A stretch of 32,281 nt of DNA from MED-G82 sp964342675 (GTDB lineage Bacteria; Pseudomonadota; Gammaproteobacteria; Magnimaribacterales; D2472): NCBI GenBank assembly GCA_964342675.1, contig CAYFFR010000014.1, forward strand, positions 1 through 32,281, given 5' to 3'. The first letter of the stretch is position 1. The number at the start of each line of letters is the position of its first letter. Positions 1-8,277 of this stretch are shown in pieces. A program made the translations under genes and the position numbers. The notes under the pieces were generated by a model. That model was not told where the DNA came from, ran no database searches, and saw only the letters and a list, made by a program, of their open reading frames with translations.

Positions 1-590
1 AAGGCTTGAAAAAACTTAGTACCGCCGCCTAAAGCTATATTAATGTTTGAGTGAATTAACTGCCTAGCTATTTCCTTCTCTTCATATCGGCTTTGTACAT
101 GAGCATAGTGGGCTGCTGGTGTAGCGTGGGTTAATGAGGAGGTAGCTACGATGCCAAGCCTTATGCCTTTTGGGTTGAGTATTTCAGAAATATTAATCAG
201 CAACTTGCCTTCTGGATCAACTCCAACATATCGATTCTTGGTTTTAGTTCCAGTAGCCCAAGCTGTTGCGCTGGCTGCTGAGTCAGTATAAAGATCATCA
301 AATGAATGGTTGGTTGCTGTTCCCGAAATGGGCATGCGATCTACAGCCATATTAAAATCAGGACCGCCTAAAACAAATCTTCCTAGCGCAGTATGATTGG
401 GTCCCATGCCATCACCAATTAATAAAATTATATTGGTTGGAGTTTGTGGTGATTTTGCGTTTTGATAAAGCTTGGCTGGTCCAACTTGTTGCCCAATCGG
501 AAGGCTTTCTGTTGCTGGTGAGTCGGTCAACCATCTTATACAAAAGAATGTAGCAAGTGCTGCCACCACATATATGAATAGTTTCTTCAT
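1..590 (-). CDS. phoA: Alkaline phosphatase, PhoA family (C-terminus cut by window edge)
   Basis: Reading down from an ATG at 588-590, 196 codons are open to the window edge, so the C-terminal part is missing. The N-terminus MKKLFIYVVAALATFF is a signal peptide or anchor. The family landmarks are present: the first metal-binding motif IGDGMGP, the nucleophile motif TDSAASATAWATG (Ser after the first Asp), and THATPAAHYAH for further metal ligands. The family hydrolyses phosphomonoesters in the periplasm with two Zn and one Mg ion. The ATG overlaps the TGA of the acid phosphatase gene by 4 nt (ATGA), so the two are probably co-translated as a phosphate-scavenging pair. Family assignment is strong; assignment as the orthologue of E. 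coli phoA is less certain. Confidence 0.88.
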   Translation of the reverse strand, partial: MKKLFIYVVAALATFFCIRWLTDSPATESLPIGQQVGPAKLYQNAKSPQTPTNIILLIGDGMGPNHTALGRFVLGGPDFNMAVDRMPISGTATNHSFDDLYTDSAASATAWATGTKTKNRYVGVDPEGKLLINISEILNPKGIRLGIVATSSLTHATPAAHYAHVQSRYEEKEIARQLIHSNINIALGGGTKFFQA

Positions 591-1414
591 TTATTCTTGG
601 GGTCTAAAGCTGCCCTTCTAATGGAGCGTATAGATTCAGGCGGTTGTTCAAAATTATAATCATATATTGCAGCCTCCCAATCACCATAAGTTGGATTTTC
701 TATTACAAACCATTGCTTGCCCCATTTATCTTGATGTTTTAAAACTTCTTGTTTTCGCTGATAGGGTTTCATATGATTTGAAGATTCACTAACGAAATCT
801 CCTAGATTATCGCCTATCTGTAAAAGCACCCTGTAAGAGCTTGCAATTAATTCTCTTCTAGATGATTTATCAGACGTCCAACCATTCTCGCCCCTACTCA
901 ATACAGAATCAATGTCGCTTGAAAAAGGTATATCTAGTTTCTTAAAATTTTCTTTTGTAGATTCTTCATAAATAGATTTCCTGTTTGTGACATAAAAGAT
1001 TTCCACTCCTAGGCGGGCCGCTTCATTTAGGAAGGAAATTGCTCCAGGGATACCGGTTGCAATTGCTTCATGACACCAAGCACCCCAGCCTACTGGATAT
1101 GATTCTTTATTTAACACAATTCTAGCCTCATATGCTGAGTTGTCTAAAACAGTATCATCCACATCGATAATAATCGCGGGAGGAAGGTTTTGGTATCCCT
1201 CCTTCTGGTCAGGTAAGGCTGTCCAATTTTTATCAGCTAGCGCTGTTCTTAATGAATGTTTTGCATTCTCATAAGTTGCAATAGATGCGGCCATATGTTC
1301 AGCGGAGCTTTGAGTGTATAAAACTGCAAGAGTTCGATCCTGCTCTAAATCGATGCTTGTGGAGTTATCACAGGCAAATAAAAAAAATAAAATAAAAAAT
1401 AAAGATGCTTTCAT
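587..1414 (-). CDS. 5'-nucleotidase / acid phosphatase lipoprotein, e(P4) (HAD class B/IIIB) family
   Basis: A 275-aa secreted phosphatase. The N-terminus ends in a lipobox, L-F-A-C with Cys15, so it is predicted to be a lipoprotein. HAD motif I is DVDDTVLDNSAYEARIV (nucleophile Asp84, second Asp86). Motif II lies in FYVTNRKS, and the distal acidic motif is QIGDNLGDF. This order matches the Haemophilus e(P4) family, which dephosphorylates nucleoside monophosphates and NMN outside the inner membrane. It is the first gene of the unit, followed by the alkaline phosphatase with a 4-nt overlap. No Shine-Dalgarno is visible before the ATG, and a TATAAT lies about 11 nt upstream. No recognisable Pho box was found in the short upstream region. 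Confidence 0.87.
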   Translation of the reverse strand: MKASLFFILFFLFACDNSTSIDLEQDRTLAVLYTQSSAEHMAASIATYENAKHSLRTALADKNWTALPDQKEGYQNLPPAIIIDVDDTVLDNSAYEARIVLNKESYPVGWGAWCHEAIATGIPGAISFLNEAARLGVEIFYVTNRKSIYEESTKENFKKLDIPFSSDIDSVLSRGENGWTSDKSSRRELIASSYRVLLQIGDNLGDFVSESSNHMKPYQRKQEVLKHQDKWGKQWFVIENPTYGDWEAAIYDYNFEQPPESIRSIRRAALDPKNK

Positions 1415-1424
1415 AATGCTCAGC

Positions 1425-1431
1425 TATTATA
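1425..1431 (-). promoter_or_regulatory. -10-like TATAAT close to the acid phosphatase start
   Basis: On the minus strand a perfect TATAAT sits about 11 nt upstream of the acid phosphatase ATG. A transcript starting some 7 nt after it would have a leader of only a few nucleotides. The -35 is not clear. The coordinate may be off by one because of a long A run next to it. Confidence 0.4.
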
Positions 1432-1459
1432 ATTTTTTGTCTAACTAAAGTATGTATTT

Positions 1460-1621
1460 ATGACAAAAGAAACATCAGAAAAATTATCTAAACTTGAAAG
1501 GGGACTGAAACTTTTATCAAAAGACCGTAAGGTTGTCCTTCCTCACCATAAAACATTTATCTTGATTGATGAGTTGCTCGATATAGTTTCAGACTTAAAA
1601 AAGGAGAATGAGGATGGCTAA
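1460..1621 (+). CDS. Small hypothetical protein (53 aa), coupled to the crotonase gene
   Basis: An ATG-to-TAA frame of 53 codons. It begins MTKETSEKLSKLERGLKLL and ends DELLDIVSDLKKENEDG. It is charged, mostly helix-forming, and has no membrane segment or signal. Its last codons contain the AAGGAG used by the next gene, and its TAA (1619-1621) lies beyond the crotonase ATG (1614), so the two overlap by 8 nt. This is the usual sign of translational coupling in this contig and the main reason to believe the frame. I do not recognise the family. Its own Shine-Dalgarno is weak. Confidence 0.5.
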   Translation: MTKETSEKLSKLERGLKLLSKDRKVVLPHHKTFILIDELLDIVSDLKKENEDG

Positions 1622-2474
1622 TTACACTTGCTTTGAACTTGAGATAAAAAAGAATATTGCAAATATTGTCTTGTCTCGTCCAAAAGAACTAAATACGATG
1701 ACAAGAAAGTTTTGGGTTGAGCTTCCTGCTGTTCTTGACGAGATTAATAGAGATGCAGAAATTAGAGCGGTGGTTTTATCTTCTACTGGTAAACATTTTT
1801 GTGCTGGCATGGACTTTTCGGCTTTTGCTAATGGTGTTGATAATATTCCTGATGATAAAAAACCTGACCATGCTAGAGTGGGAGAAGCTCTTTATAGATC
1901 TGCCAAAGAGTTACAAGAATATATCAGTACTCTAGAAAGCATTAGAGTTCCTGTTATTGCTGCAGTTCAAGGGGGATGTATTGGTGGGGCTCTAGATATG
2001 ATTACCGCATGCGATATTAGGCTTGCTTCAAGCGATGCTTTCTTTTGTATTCAAGAAATTAATATAGGTATGGCTGCTGATGTAGGAACCCTTCAAAGGC
2101 TTCCAAGACTTATACCAGACTCTAAAATGAGAGAGCTTGCATACACAGGAAGAAGAATGCATGCCGATGAAGCAAAAGAGTCAGGCCTGGTTAGTGATGT
2201 TTACGATTCACAAGAAGAAATGTTAAAAGCTGCTAACAAGCTAGCTCAAGAAATAGCATCTAAGTCTCCTGTTGCCATTTATGGTCTGAAAGCAGTAATG
2301 AATTATTCAAGAGATCACAGCATAAGTGATAGCCTAGACTTTAATGCATTATGGAGTGGCGCAATGCTAAGCCAACAAGATATGACTGAAGCAATAGCAG
2401 CTTTTCAAGAAAAAAGAGATGCTAGTTTTAAGAAAATGGTCGATGTTAAAAACTTTGATGAGGCCGGCGATTAA
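1614..2474 (+). CDS. Crotonase family, delta(3,5)-delta(2,4)-dienoyl-CoA isomerase (ECH1) type
   Basis: The product closely follows the ECH1 dienoyl-CoA isomerase pattern. There is an oxyanion-hole segment (KHFCAGMDF), then GGCIGGALDMITACDIR, then EINIGMAADVGTLQRLPR, then SKSPVAIYGLKAVMNYSRDHS. In the numbering that starts at the ATG at 1608, the three acidic active-site positions of ECH1 are kept with the right spacing: Asp130, Glu150 and Asp158. The family moves double bonds during beta-oxidation of unsaturated fatty acids with odd-position double bonds. I chose the ATG at 1614 over 1608 because AAGGAG at 1601-1606 is then 7 nt away rather than 1 nt. The gene converges with yaaA, and the two stop codons overlap. 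Substrate is inferred from the family. Confidence 0.85.
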   Translation: MANYTCFELEIKKNIANIVLSRPKELNTMTRKFWVELPAVLDEINRDAEIRAVVLSSTGKHFCAGMDFSAFANGVDNIPDDKKPDHARVGEALYRSAKELQEYISTLESIRVPVIAAVQGGCIGGALDMITACDIRLASSDAFFCIQEINIGMAADVGTLQRLPRLIPDSKMRELAYTGRRMHADEAKESGLVSDVYDSQEEMLKAANKLAQEIASKSPVAIYGLKAVMNYSRDHSISDSLDFNALWSGAMLSQQDMTEAIAAFQEKRDASFKKMVDVKNFDEAGD

Positions 2475-3241
2475 GACTTTCTAAGAAATACAGGAGCATC
2501 TGGCGATGATTCCTGTTGGCTATATTTATAACCACCTAAGTTAAAATTAAGAATGCCTTTGGGTGTTGTTACTTTATTTAACACAATATATCTCGCCATC
2601 AAGCCTCGTGCTTTCTTTGCATAAAAACTAATGATCTTATAAGTTCCGTTTTTATAATCTTTAAAGACTGGAGATATCACTTGTGTTTTGTTGTCTAGAT
2701 CCTTAACAACTTTGAAGTACTCCTGAGAAGCAAGATTAATAATCAGATCAGACTTATTCTTTTTGAGCTCAGATACAATATTTTTTACAATTTTATTACC
2801 CCAAAACTCATAAAGGTTTTTACCTCTTGAGGTTTTAAGCCTTGTTCCCATTTCTAATCTATATGGTTCAATTAAGTCTAAAGGTCTAAGCTCTCCATAT
2901 AAGCCTGAAAGTATTCTCAGGTGTTGTTGCGCAAATTTAATATCTTTTGCTTTAAAGTCTTCGGCTTCAAGTCCTTGGTATACATCGCCCTGAAAAACAT
3001 ATATAGCTGGCTTGTTGTTATGGCTGGGTTTGTTTGCTCCAGACCATGATTGATAACGATCAAAATTTAATGTGGCAAGTTTATCGCTTAACCCCATTAA
3101 AGATGCGATGTCCTTGGGTTCTTTTTGTTTCAGTGTCTTTATCAGACCCTTGGAATCATTAAGAAAGCCTGGCTGCGTAAATGCAACTTGATGATCTTGG
3201 CTATAATCTAACGTCTTAGCTGGTGAAAGAAGAACAATCAT
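2471..3241 (-). CDS. yaaA: Peroxide stress protein YaaA (UPF0246/DUF328)
   Basis: A 256-aa product starting MIVLLSPAKTLDYS, which lines up with the start of E. coli YaaA. An upstream in-frame start at 3259 would add six residues that the family lacks. Other family blocks are LSGLYGELRPLDLIEPYRLE, NLASQEYFKVV and an ISFYAKKARGLMARYI segment near the C-terminus. In E. coli the protein limits free intracellular iron and oxidative damage during peroxide stress, and it has been reported to bind DNA. The gene is cytoplasmic and single. It converges with the crotonase gene (stops overlap) and diverges from dctQ across a 38-bp gap. Confidence 0.9.
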   Translation of the reverse strand: MIVLLSPAKTLDYSQDHQVAFTQPGFLNDSKGLIKTLKQKEPKDIASLMGLSDKLATLNFDRYQSWSGANKPSHNNKPAIYVFQGDVYQGLEAEDFKAKDIKFAQQHLRILSGLYGELRPLDLIEPYRLEMGTRLKTSRGKNLYEFWGNKIVKNIVSELKKNKSDLIINLASQEYFKVVKDLDNKTQVISPVFKDYKNGTYKIISFYAKKARGLMARYIVLNKVTTPKGILNFNLGGYKYSQQESSPDAPVFLRKS

Positions 3242-3279
3242 GGTTCTTATTTTAACCAAATAAATTTAAGATAAACATC

Positions 3280-3732
3280 ATGGAAAGAATTATTGGTAAG
3301 TTTTTTGCTCTACTACTGCCGTGCTTAATCATATTTACTGTGTTTGTGGTGGTCAGTAGGTATGTTTTTGGGTCTGGTCAAGCAGGAGTTCAAGAAATTA
3401 TCCTATACATTCATTCTTTAATTTTCTTGGGTTGTGCTGGATGGGCTTTATTAGAGGATGAACATGTCAGGGTCGATATTTTTTATCGCAACAATACCCA
3501 AAAATATAAAAAAATTATTAATTTAATTGGGCTGTTATGTTTCATGCTGCCAACAATTATTATTATCAGCATCTATTCCTTTGATTTTATTTTAAAAAGC
3601 TGGGCTTCGCTTGAGGGATCCACCGAACCAGGCGGGTTACCTATTAAATATATCCATAAAACATTTATTTTGATCTTCCCTATTAGCTTAATGTTGGCTG
3701 GCTTCTCTTTATTAAGGAAATTATGGAAATAA
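3280..3732 (+). CDS. dctQ: TRAP transporter small permease (DctQ family)
   Basis: A 150-aa protein with four predicted membrane helices (about 8-27, 40-57, 78-103 and 126-144). It has the DctQ pattern of a helix pair separated by a short loop with GWALLEDEHVRVDIFYRN, where the D/E-H-V-R-V-D segment is typical of the family. It forms the membrane complex with DctM in a sodium-coupled TRAP uptake system. dctM begins inside its last codons (10-nt overlap). The ATG has no Shine-Dalgarno, and TAAGAT at 3267-3272 ends 7 nt before it. No binding-protein gene is adjacent; a plausible partner, dctP, lies at 7195-8277 on the other strand. Confidence 0.88.
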   Translation: MERIIGKFFALLLPCLIIFTVFVVVSRYVFGSGQAGVQEIILYIHSLIFLGCAGWALLEDEHVRVDIFYRNNTQKYKKIINLIGLLCFMLPTIIIISIYSFDFILKSWASLEGSTEPGGLPIKYIHKTFILIFPISLMLAGFSLLRKLWK

Positions 3733-5045
3733 TTCCGATTATATTTATTCTTTGTATTTGCTTGGCGTTATTGCTTGGTTATTCTGTCGCTTTCACATTA
3801 TCTGGTGTCTCAATATTATTTGCCCTGATTGGGGTTGTGTTTGGTTTCTTTGAATTAAAAGCTTTTGGTTTTCTGCCGGGCAGACTGTATGGGATCATGG
3901 AAAACCAAACCTTGTTGGCAGTGCCCTTGTTTGTCTTTATGGGGGTTGTCTTAGAAAGATCTGGGGTTGCAGCGAATATGCTAACCGGTATGGCTAAAGC
4001 ATTTGCAGGAGTCAAATCTGGCTTAAGCATTTCAATAGTATTGGTTGGTGCTCTATTAGCAGCTAGCACCGGTATAGTCGGCGCTACTGTTGTCACTATG
4101 GGCCTTATGTCGTTGCCTTTATTAATTAAACAAGGTTACTCAAAAGAGTTTGCTACTGGTTTAGTTGCATCCACAGGAACATTGGGACAAATCATTCCTC
4201 CCTCGATTGCATTAGTTTTATTGGGTGATGTTATGTCAAATGCCTACCAAGAGGCTAAATATTCATCTAGCTTTCAGGGCACTGTATCAGTTGGTGATTT
4301 ATTTATCGGAGCTATTGTTCCTGGATTATTAATTTGTGCTGGTTATTTAATCTATTCAATCCTAGCAAACGGCTCTAGTAACTTAAAGATAGATGGAGAT
4401 TCTGGATCTAAACAAGAACTGTTGCAGACTCTATTCCCTCCAATTTTATTAATTATGATTGTATTGGGGTCAATCATTCTTGGAATCGCAACACCAACCG
4501 AGGCTGCAAGCATAGGTGCGCTTGGCGCTACCATCATTGCATACTTTTCATCTGGTTTAAATCTGTCGCTCATCAAAGAGGTTTGTTATAAAACTGCAAG
4601 TGTGACGACCATGATCTTTACCATCTTGATTGGTGCAACGATCTTCTCTCTGATTTTTAAACAAATAGGTGGTGATGAGCTAGTGCAACAAATTTTTGAT
4701 GCCATTCCGGGGGATAAATATACAGCCCTAGTCGTTGTCTTGATTGCAATATTTTTATTTGGGTTCATTTTAGATTTCATTGAAATCTGCTATGTGATCA
4801 TTCCTTTGGTTGCCCCTCCTCTTTTAATGATGGGATTTGATCCGATATGGCTAGGGGTACTGTTAGCAATTAATCTTCAAACGTCATTCCTAACCCCGCC
4901 TTTTGGTTTTTCTCTTTTTTATCTTAGGGGGGTAGCAGATGAAAGTATTAAAACATCCGAAATATATAAAGGGGTAATACCGTTTATTTTAATCCAACTT
5001 GCAATACTGGTTCTTGTTATTCTTTTCCCTTTTATTGTTTTATAG
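3723..5045 (+). CDS. dctM: TRAP transporter large permease (DctM family)
   Basis: A 440-aa, very hydrophobic protein of the usual DctM length (about 12 helices). Family motifs include PLFVFMGVVLERSGVA near residue 65, a first hairpin region with AASTGIVGATVVTMG and GTLGQIIPPSIALVLLGD, then GIATPTEAASIGALGA, and a second hairpin near DFIEICYVIIPLVAPPL followed by LQTSFLTPPFGFSLFYLRG. DctM is the transporting subunit of TRAP systems and moves an organic acid with sodium ions. The start lies inside dctQ (10-nt overlap). The gene converges with the HXXEE gene across 14 bp. Confidence 0.92.
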   Translation: MEIIPIIFILCICLALLLGYSVAFTLSGVSILFALIGVVFGFFELKAFGFLPGRLYGIMENQTLLAVPLFVFMGVVLERSGVAANMLTGMAKAFAGVKSGLSISIVLVGALLAASTGIVGATVVTMGLMSLPLLIKQGYSKEFATGLVASTGTLGQIIPPSIALVLLGDVMSNAYQEAKYSSSFQGTVSVGDLFIGAIVPGLLICAGYLIYSILANGSSNLKIDGDSGSKQELLQTLFPPILLIMIVLGSIILGIATPTEAASIGALGATIIAYFSSGLNLSLIKEVCYKTASVTTMIFTILIGATIFSLIFKQIGGDELVQQIFDAIPGDKYTALVVVLIAIFLFGFILDFIEICYVIIPLVAPPLLMMGFDPIWLGVLLAINLQTSFLTPPFGFSLFYLRGVADESIKTSEIYKGVIPFILIQLAILVLVILFPFIVL

Positions 5046-5059
5046 ATATATTGATGTAA

Positions 5060-5632
5060 TCAAAAAATGTTAACCAGCCAGATCATTATAAAATGATTAA
5101 TAAATCCAGCTACAGTTAATCCAAATTGCACTCTCATTGAAATCCCTTTCTCAGCTGCCAAATATAGTGCTTTTATATAAAGCGGAACAAAGATAAATAA
5201 AGATGTAATCATGCCGGGACTAAAATCGCTTTGTGCAGTTGATAGGCCTAAATGCCACATGCCATTAGAAAGCGCTACTGCATCAATAAACAAAAATAGA
5301 ATAGCAAATATCTTGGTTGATGGATTAACTAGGAACAATAAAGCAAAAAAGAAATATGGGAATGTATTTACTGTTGCAACTTCTATAGCAGATATATCAA
5401 CTCCTGATCGATATGACCAGTTTAAAAAATGATAGGTTTCTCCTAATAGCCAAGGAGAAAGTATGTATTCTTCAAACTGATGGGTTGCAATTGCAACTAA
5501 AGGTAAAGCGGTTAATAAATATTTGCTGTTGCTTTTATATAAATAAAGAACTAAGCCTATGCTAAGAATAAAAATACATAAAAAAATACTTTCCATGGTC
5601 TGAACTAATGGAGAGTTAAGGTCTGGGTTCAT
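5060..5632 (-). CDS. HXXEE-motif integral membrane protein
   Basis: A membrane protein of about 190 aa with six or so helices. The HxxEE motif is visible as ATHQFEEYI after the second helix, and a later SNGMWHLG carries the conserved Asn/His typical of the HXXEE family (Pfam PF13787, recalled from memory). The biochemical role of the family is unknown to me; the His and Glu residues suggest a membrane-embedded metal or acid-base site. I chose the ATG at 5630-5632 because it follows the lipA TAG after a single nucleotide. The longer frame to 5707 would run deep into lipA and adds a non-membrane extension. It ends the uvrD-dctP-lipB-lipA run. Confidence 0.65.
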   Translation of the reverse strand: MNPDLNSPLVQTMESIFLCIFILSIGLVLYLYKSNSKYLLTALPLVAIATHQFEEYILSPWLLGETYHFLNWSYRSGVDISAIEVATVNTFPYFFFALLFLVNPSTKIFAILFLFIDAVALSNGMWHLGLSTAQSDFSPGMITSLFIFVPLYIKALYLAAEKGISMRVQFGLTVAGFINHFIMIWLVNIF

Positions 5633-5633
5633 G

Positions 5634-6596
5634 CTAAAGCCCTGCGTTGTTTTTTTGTAATGCTCTTTCTGCCCGATAGCTCGATCTAACCATGGGTCCC
5701 GATACAACCTCTAAAAATCCTTTGCTTAATCCAATGTCACGATAACGCTTGAATTCTTCAGGTGTAACCCATCTTTCTACAGGCAAATGATTCAAGGTTG
5801 GCCTCAAATATTGACCTAACGTAAGGATATCTACTTGCTGAGATATTAGGTCATCCATGGTTTCTATGATCTCCTCTTCGGTTTCCCCTAGTCCAAGTAT
5901 TAAACTTGTCTTAGTTAAAACTTTTGGATTAATCTTTTTAGAATCTTTTAATACATTTAGGGTCTGCCCATACCCTGCTCTTATATCTCTAACGGGATGA
6001 GTTAACCTTTTTACAGTTTCAATATTTTGTGCAAATACTTGGATGCCAGAGTTAACTATCGTTTCTATTGAAGACGACAAGCCTTTAAAGTCTGGAGTTA
6101 ATGCCTCCACGGCAGTTTTGGGGTTTATTAATTTGATGGCTTGAACTGTTTCAGCATAATGTTGGGCCCCACCATCATCCAAGTCATCTCGATTGACGGA
6201 AGTTAATACCACATATTTCAAGCCCATAGTTTTGACCGCTTTGGCGGTGTTGATTGGCTCATCAAGGTCTAACCACCCTTTCGGATTACCTGTATCAACA
6301 GAACAAAATTTACAGGCTCGCGTGCATACCGACCCCATCAACATAAAGGTTGCAGTGCCACTTGACCAGCATTCAGAAATGTTAGGACACATTGCCTCCT
6401 CACAAACAGTGTTAAGTCTTTTTGTAGTGACCTGCTCTTTTACTGCTTGAAAATTATCATCAAATCTTGCTTGAATTCTTATCCAATCTGGTTTCTTTTG
6501 GTTGCCAATATCCGAACATTTATTTGCTTTTTGCCCATTTTTAATAGCTTTAATGCCATCACGATTGACTATCTTAATGGTCGGTATGATTTCCAC
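5634..6596 (-). CDS. lipA: Lipoyl synthase
   Basis: A 320-aa radical-SAM enzyme that inserts two sulfurs into octanoyl groups on lipoyl domains. Both iron-sulfur motifs are complete: the auxiliary cluster CEEAMCPNISEC (Cys65, Cys70, Cys76) and the radical-SAM CTRACKFC (Cys91, Cys95, Cys98). The C-terminal RSSY serine that completes the auxiliary cluster is present in GPMVRSSYRAERA. Other blocks are TSVNRDDLDDGGAQHYAE and LGLGETEEEI. The start codon is GTG at 6594-6596 and shares one nucleotide with the lipB TAG, so translation is coupled. The pair supplies lipoate to the 2-oxoacid dehydrogenases and the glycine cleavage system. Confidence 0.96.
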   Translation of the reverse strand: MEIIPTIKIVNRDGIKAIKNGQKANKCSDIGNQKKPDWIRIQARFDDNFQAVKEQVTTKRLNTVCEEAMCPNISECWSSGTATFMLMGSVCTRACKFCSVDTGNPKGWLDLDEPINTAKAVKTMGLKYVVLTSVNRDDLDDGGAQHYAETVQAIKLINPKTAVEALTPDFKGLSSSIETIVNSGIQVFAQNIETVKRLTHPVRDIRAGYGQTLNVLKDSKKINPKVLTKTSLILGLGETEEEIIETMDDLISQQVDILTLGQYLRPTLNHLPVERWVTPEEFKRYRDIGLSKGFLEVVSGPMVRSSYRAERALQKNNAGL

Positions 6597-7198
6597 TATT
6601 GAAAAACTCTCATTAACTCTTTTATGGTTATAGATTCTACCTCTTCAAGAGTGGTTTCAGAATCAAATTCTTTTATTTGTGTGACTTCAAGACCTTCATA
6701 CCCACATGGATTAATAAAATTAAACGGCGATAAGTCCATATCAACATTCAAGCTTATGCCATGATATGATTTTCCGCTGCTTATTCTTAAGCCAATTGAT
6801 CCAATCTTCTTATCTTCAACATATACACCTGGAGAACCTTCAACAAAATGACTCTCAATATCTTTTTCTAATAAAATGCTGCTAATTAAATCCTCCAACT
6901 TCTTAACTAATGCTTTTGGTCCCAATTTGCGCTCTCTAACATCTAAAAGAAAATAGGCTACCAGCTGGCCCGGACCGTGGTATGTAACCTCGCCACCTCT
7001 GTCTGTTTTAATGACAGGGATATTATGCGGATTAATTACATGCGATTCATCAGCAGCAGTGCCTAAGGTAAAAACTGCAGGGTGGTTAAGCAACCATATT
7101 TCTTCTTGAAAAGATGGGGACTTAATCTCTCTTGCCATACGTTGATAAGTGGTTTGATAGTCTACTAGGCCAAACTGAGATATTTGTGGTGTAGTCAC
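6596..7198 (-). CDS. lipB: Octanoyl-[ACP]:protein N-octanoyltransferase
   Basis: A 200-aa enzyme that transfers octanoate from acyl carrier protein to lipoyl domains, the step before LipA. It has the substrate-pocket block RGGEVTYHGPGQL (residues 67-79), the catalytic Lys131 in KKIGSIGLR, and the catalytic Cys165 in NPCGYEGL. Length and order match the family. The start codon overlaps the dctP stop by 4 nt (ATGA), and its TAG overlaps the lipA GTG by one nucleotide. Confidence 0.95.
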   Translation of the reverse strand: MTTPQISQFGLVDYQTTYQRMAREIKSPSFQEEIWLLNHPAVFTLGTAADESHVINPHNIPVIKTDRGGEVTYHGPGQLVAYFLLDVRERKLGPKALVKKLEDLISSILLEKDIESHFVEGSPGVYVEDKKIGSIGLRISSGKSYHGISLNVDMDLSPFNFINPCGYEGLEVTQIKEFDSETTLEEVESITIKELMRVFQ

Positions 7199-8277
7199 TG
7201 ATTAGATCTAGCTTCAACAAAAGCATCCTCAGCAATTGTATGGTAATTTTTAACTCCTTCTAAAAATGCTTTAAAGTCAGAGTAGATAATCCCAAATTCT
7301 TGATCATTTTGAGCTAGTTCATTGAGAATTTCATAAGAAATTCTTCTAAATTCATCTATTACATCATCTGGTAGTTTTCTTAATTTAACATTATGCTTTT
7401 CGGTAAGCTCAACCAGTGCTTGATTGTTCATGGCTGTATATTCATCAAGCAGATCTTGATTAACTGTTTGTGCAGCCGATTCAACAATTGCTTTTAAGTG
7501 GTCAGGTAATTCATTCCATGCATCAATGTTAATAATAAATTCAAGCATTGAGCCTGGTTCATGCCATCCTGGGTAATAATAATATTCAGCAATTTGATGA
7601 AAGCCAAAAGCTAAGTCATTATATGGACCAACCCACTCGGTGGCGTCAATGGTTCCAGTTTGAAGAGCGGTGTACAGTTCTCCACCAGGAATATTAACAG
7701 GGACACCTCCGGCTCGCTTAAATACTTCGCCGCCTATTCCTGGAATCCTCATCTTTAAACCCTGAATATCTTCCAGAGTATTAATCTCTTTATTAAACCA
7801 GCCAAACATTTGGGTGCCTGTATTGCCACCAGGCATTGGTTTTAAATTAAATGGTTCATAGATTTCTTGCCAAAGCTCAAGACCTCCGCCTCGATTGACC
7901 CATGCATTCATTTCATCTGCGGTTAAGCCAAACGGCACGCCTGCAAAGAATTGAGCTGCTGGTATTTTCCCTTTCCAATAATAAGCTCCCCCATGGCCCA
8001 TCTCTGCTGATCCATTTGAAACTGCATCAAACACACCCATAGCTGGCACTAATTCACCGGCCCCATAAACTTTGATTCTCAATTGGCCCTGTGACATCTC
8101 TTCAACTATATCGCTAAACCTCTCAGGCGCCATGCCTAAACCAGGATAGTTTTTGGGCCAAGTCGTAACTAAAGACCAAGTGTAATTTTTTTGAACGCTG
8201 GATGATGTAGAGGATGTTTCATTTGAACAACTCACAACTATAAAAATAATTGAAAAAATACTAATAAATTTATTCAC
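7195..8277 (-). CDS. dctP: TRAP transporter substrate-binding lipoprotein (DctP family)
   Basis: A 360-aa exported binding protein. The N-terminus is hydrophobic and ends with the lipobox V-V-S-C (Cys17), so it is probably tethered to the membrane. DctP signatures include YGAGELVPAMGVFDAV, KMRIPGIGGEVFKRAGG and ALQTGTIDATEWVGPYND, followed by YYYYPGWHEPGSMLEF. That last block resembles TakP-type proteins that bind 2-oxo or hydroxy monocarboxylates, but the ligand is an inference. The gene sits between uvrD and lipB with 4-nt overlaps on both sides. It is the only TRAP binding protein in the window and is the likely partner of dctQM at 3280-5045. Confidence 0.9.
   Translation of the reverse strand: MNKFISIFSIIFIVVSCSNETSSTSSSVQKNYTWSLVTTWPKNYPGLGMAPERFSDIVEEMSQGQLRIKVYGAGELVPAMGVFDAVSNGSAEMGHGGAYYWKGKIPAAQFFAGVPFGLTADEMNAWVNRGGGLELWQEIYEPFNLKPMPGGNTGTQMFGWFNKEINTLEDIQGLKMRIPGIGGEVFKRAGGVPVNIPGGELYTALQTGTIDATEWVGPYNDLAFGFHQIAEYYYYPGWHEPGSMLEFIINIDAWNELPDHLKAIVESAAQTVNQDLLDEYTAMNNQALVELTEKHNVKLRKLPDDVIDEFRRISYEILNELAQNDQEFGIIYSDFKAFLEGVKNYHTIAEDAFVEARSNQ

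Noticed and set aside
5633..5707. 25-codon N-terminal extension of the HXXEE membrane protein
   Set aside because: It would overlap the lipA coding end by about 74 nt with a soluble, charged extension, whereas the ATG at 5630-5632 follows the lipA stop by one nucleotide.
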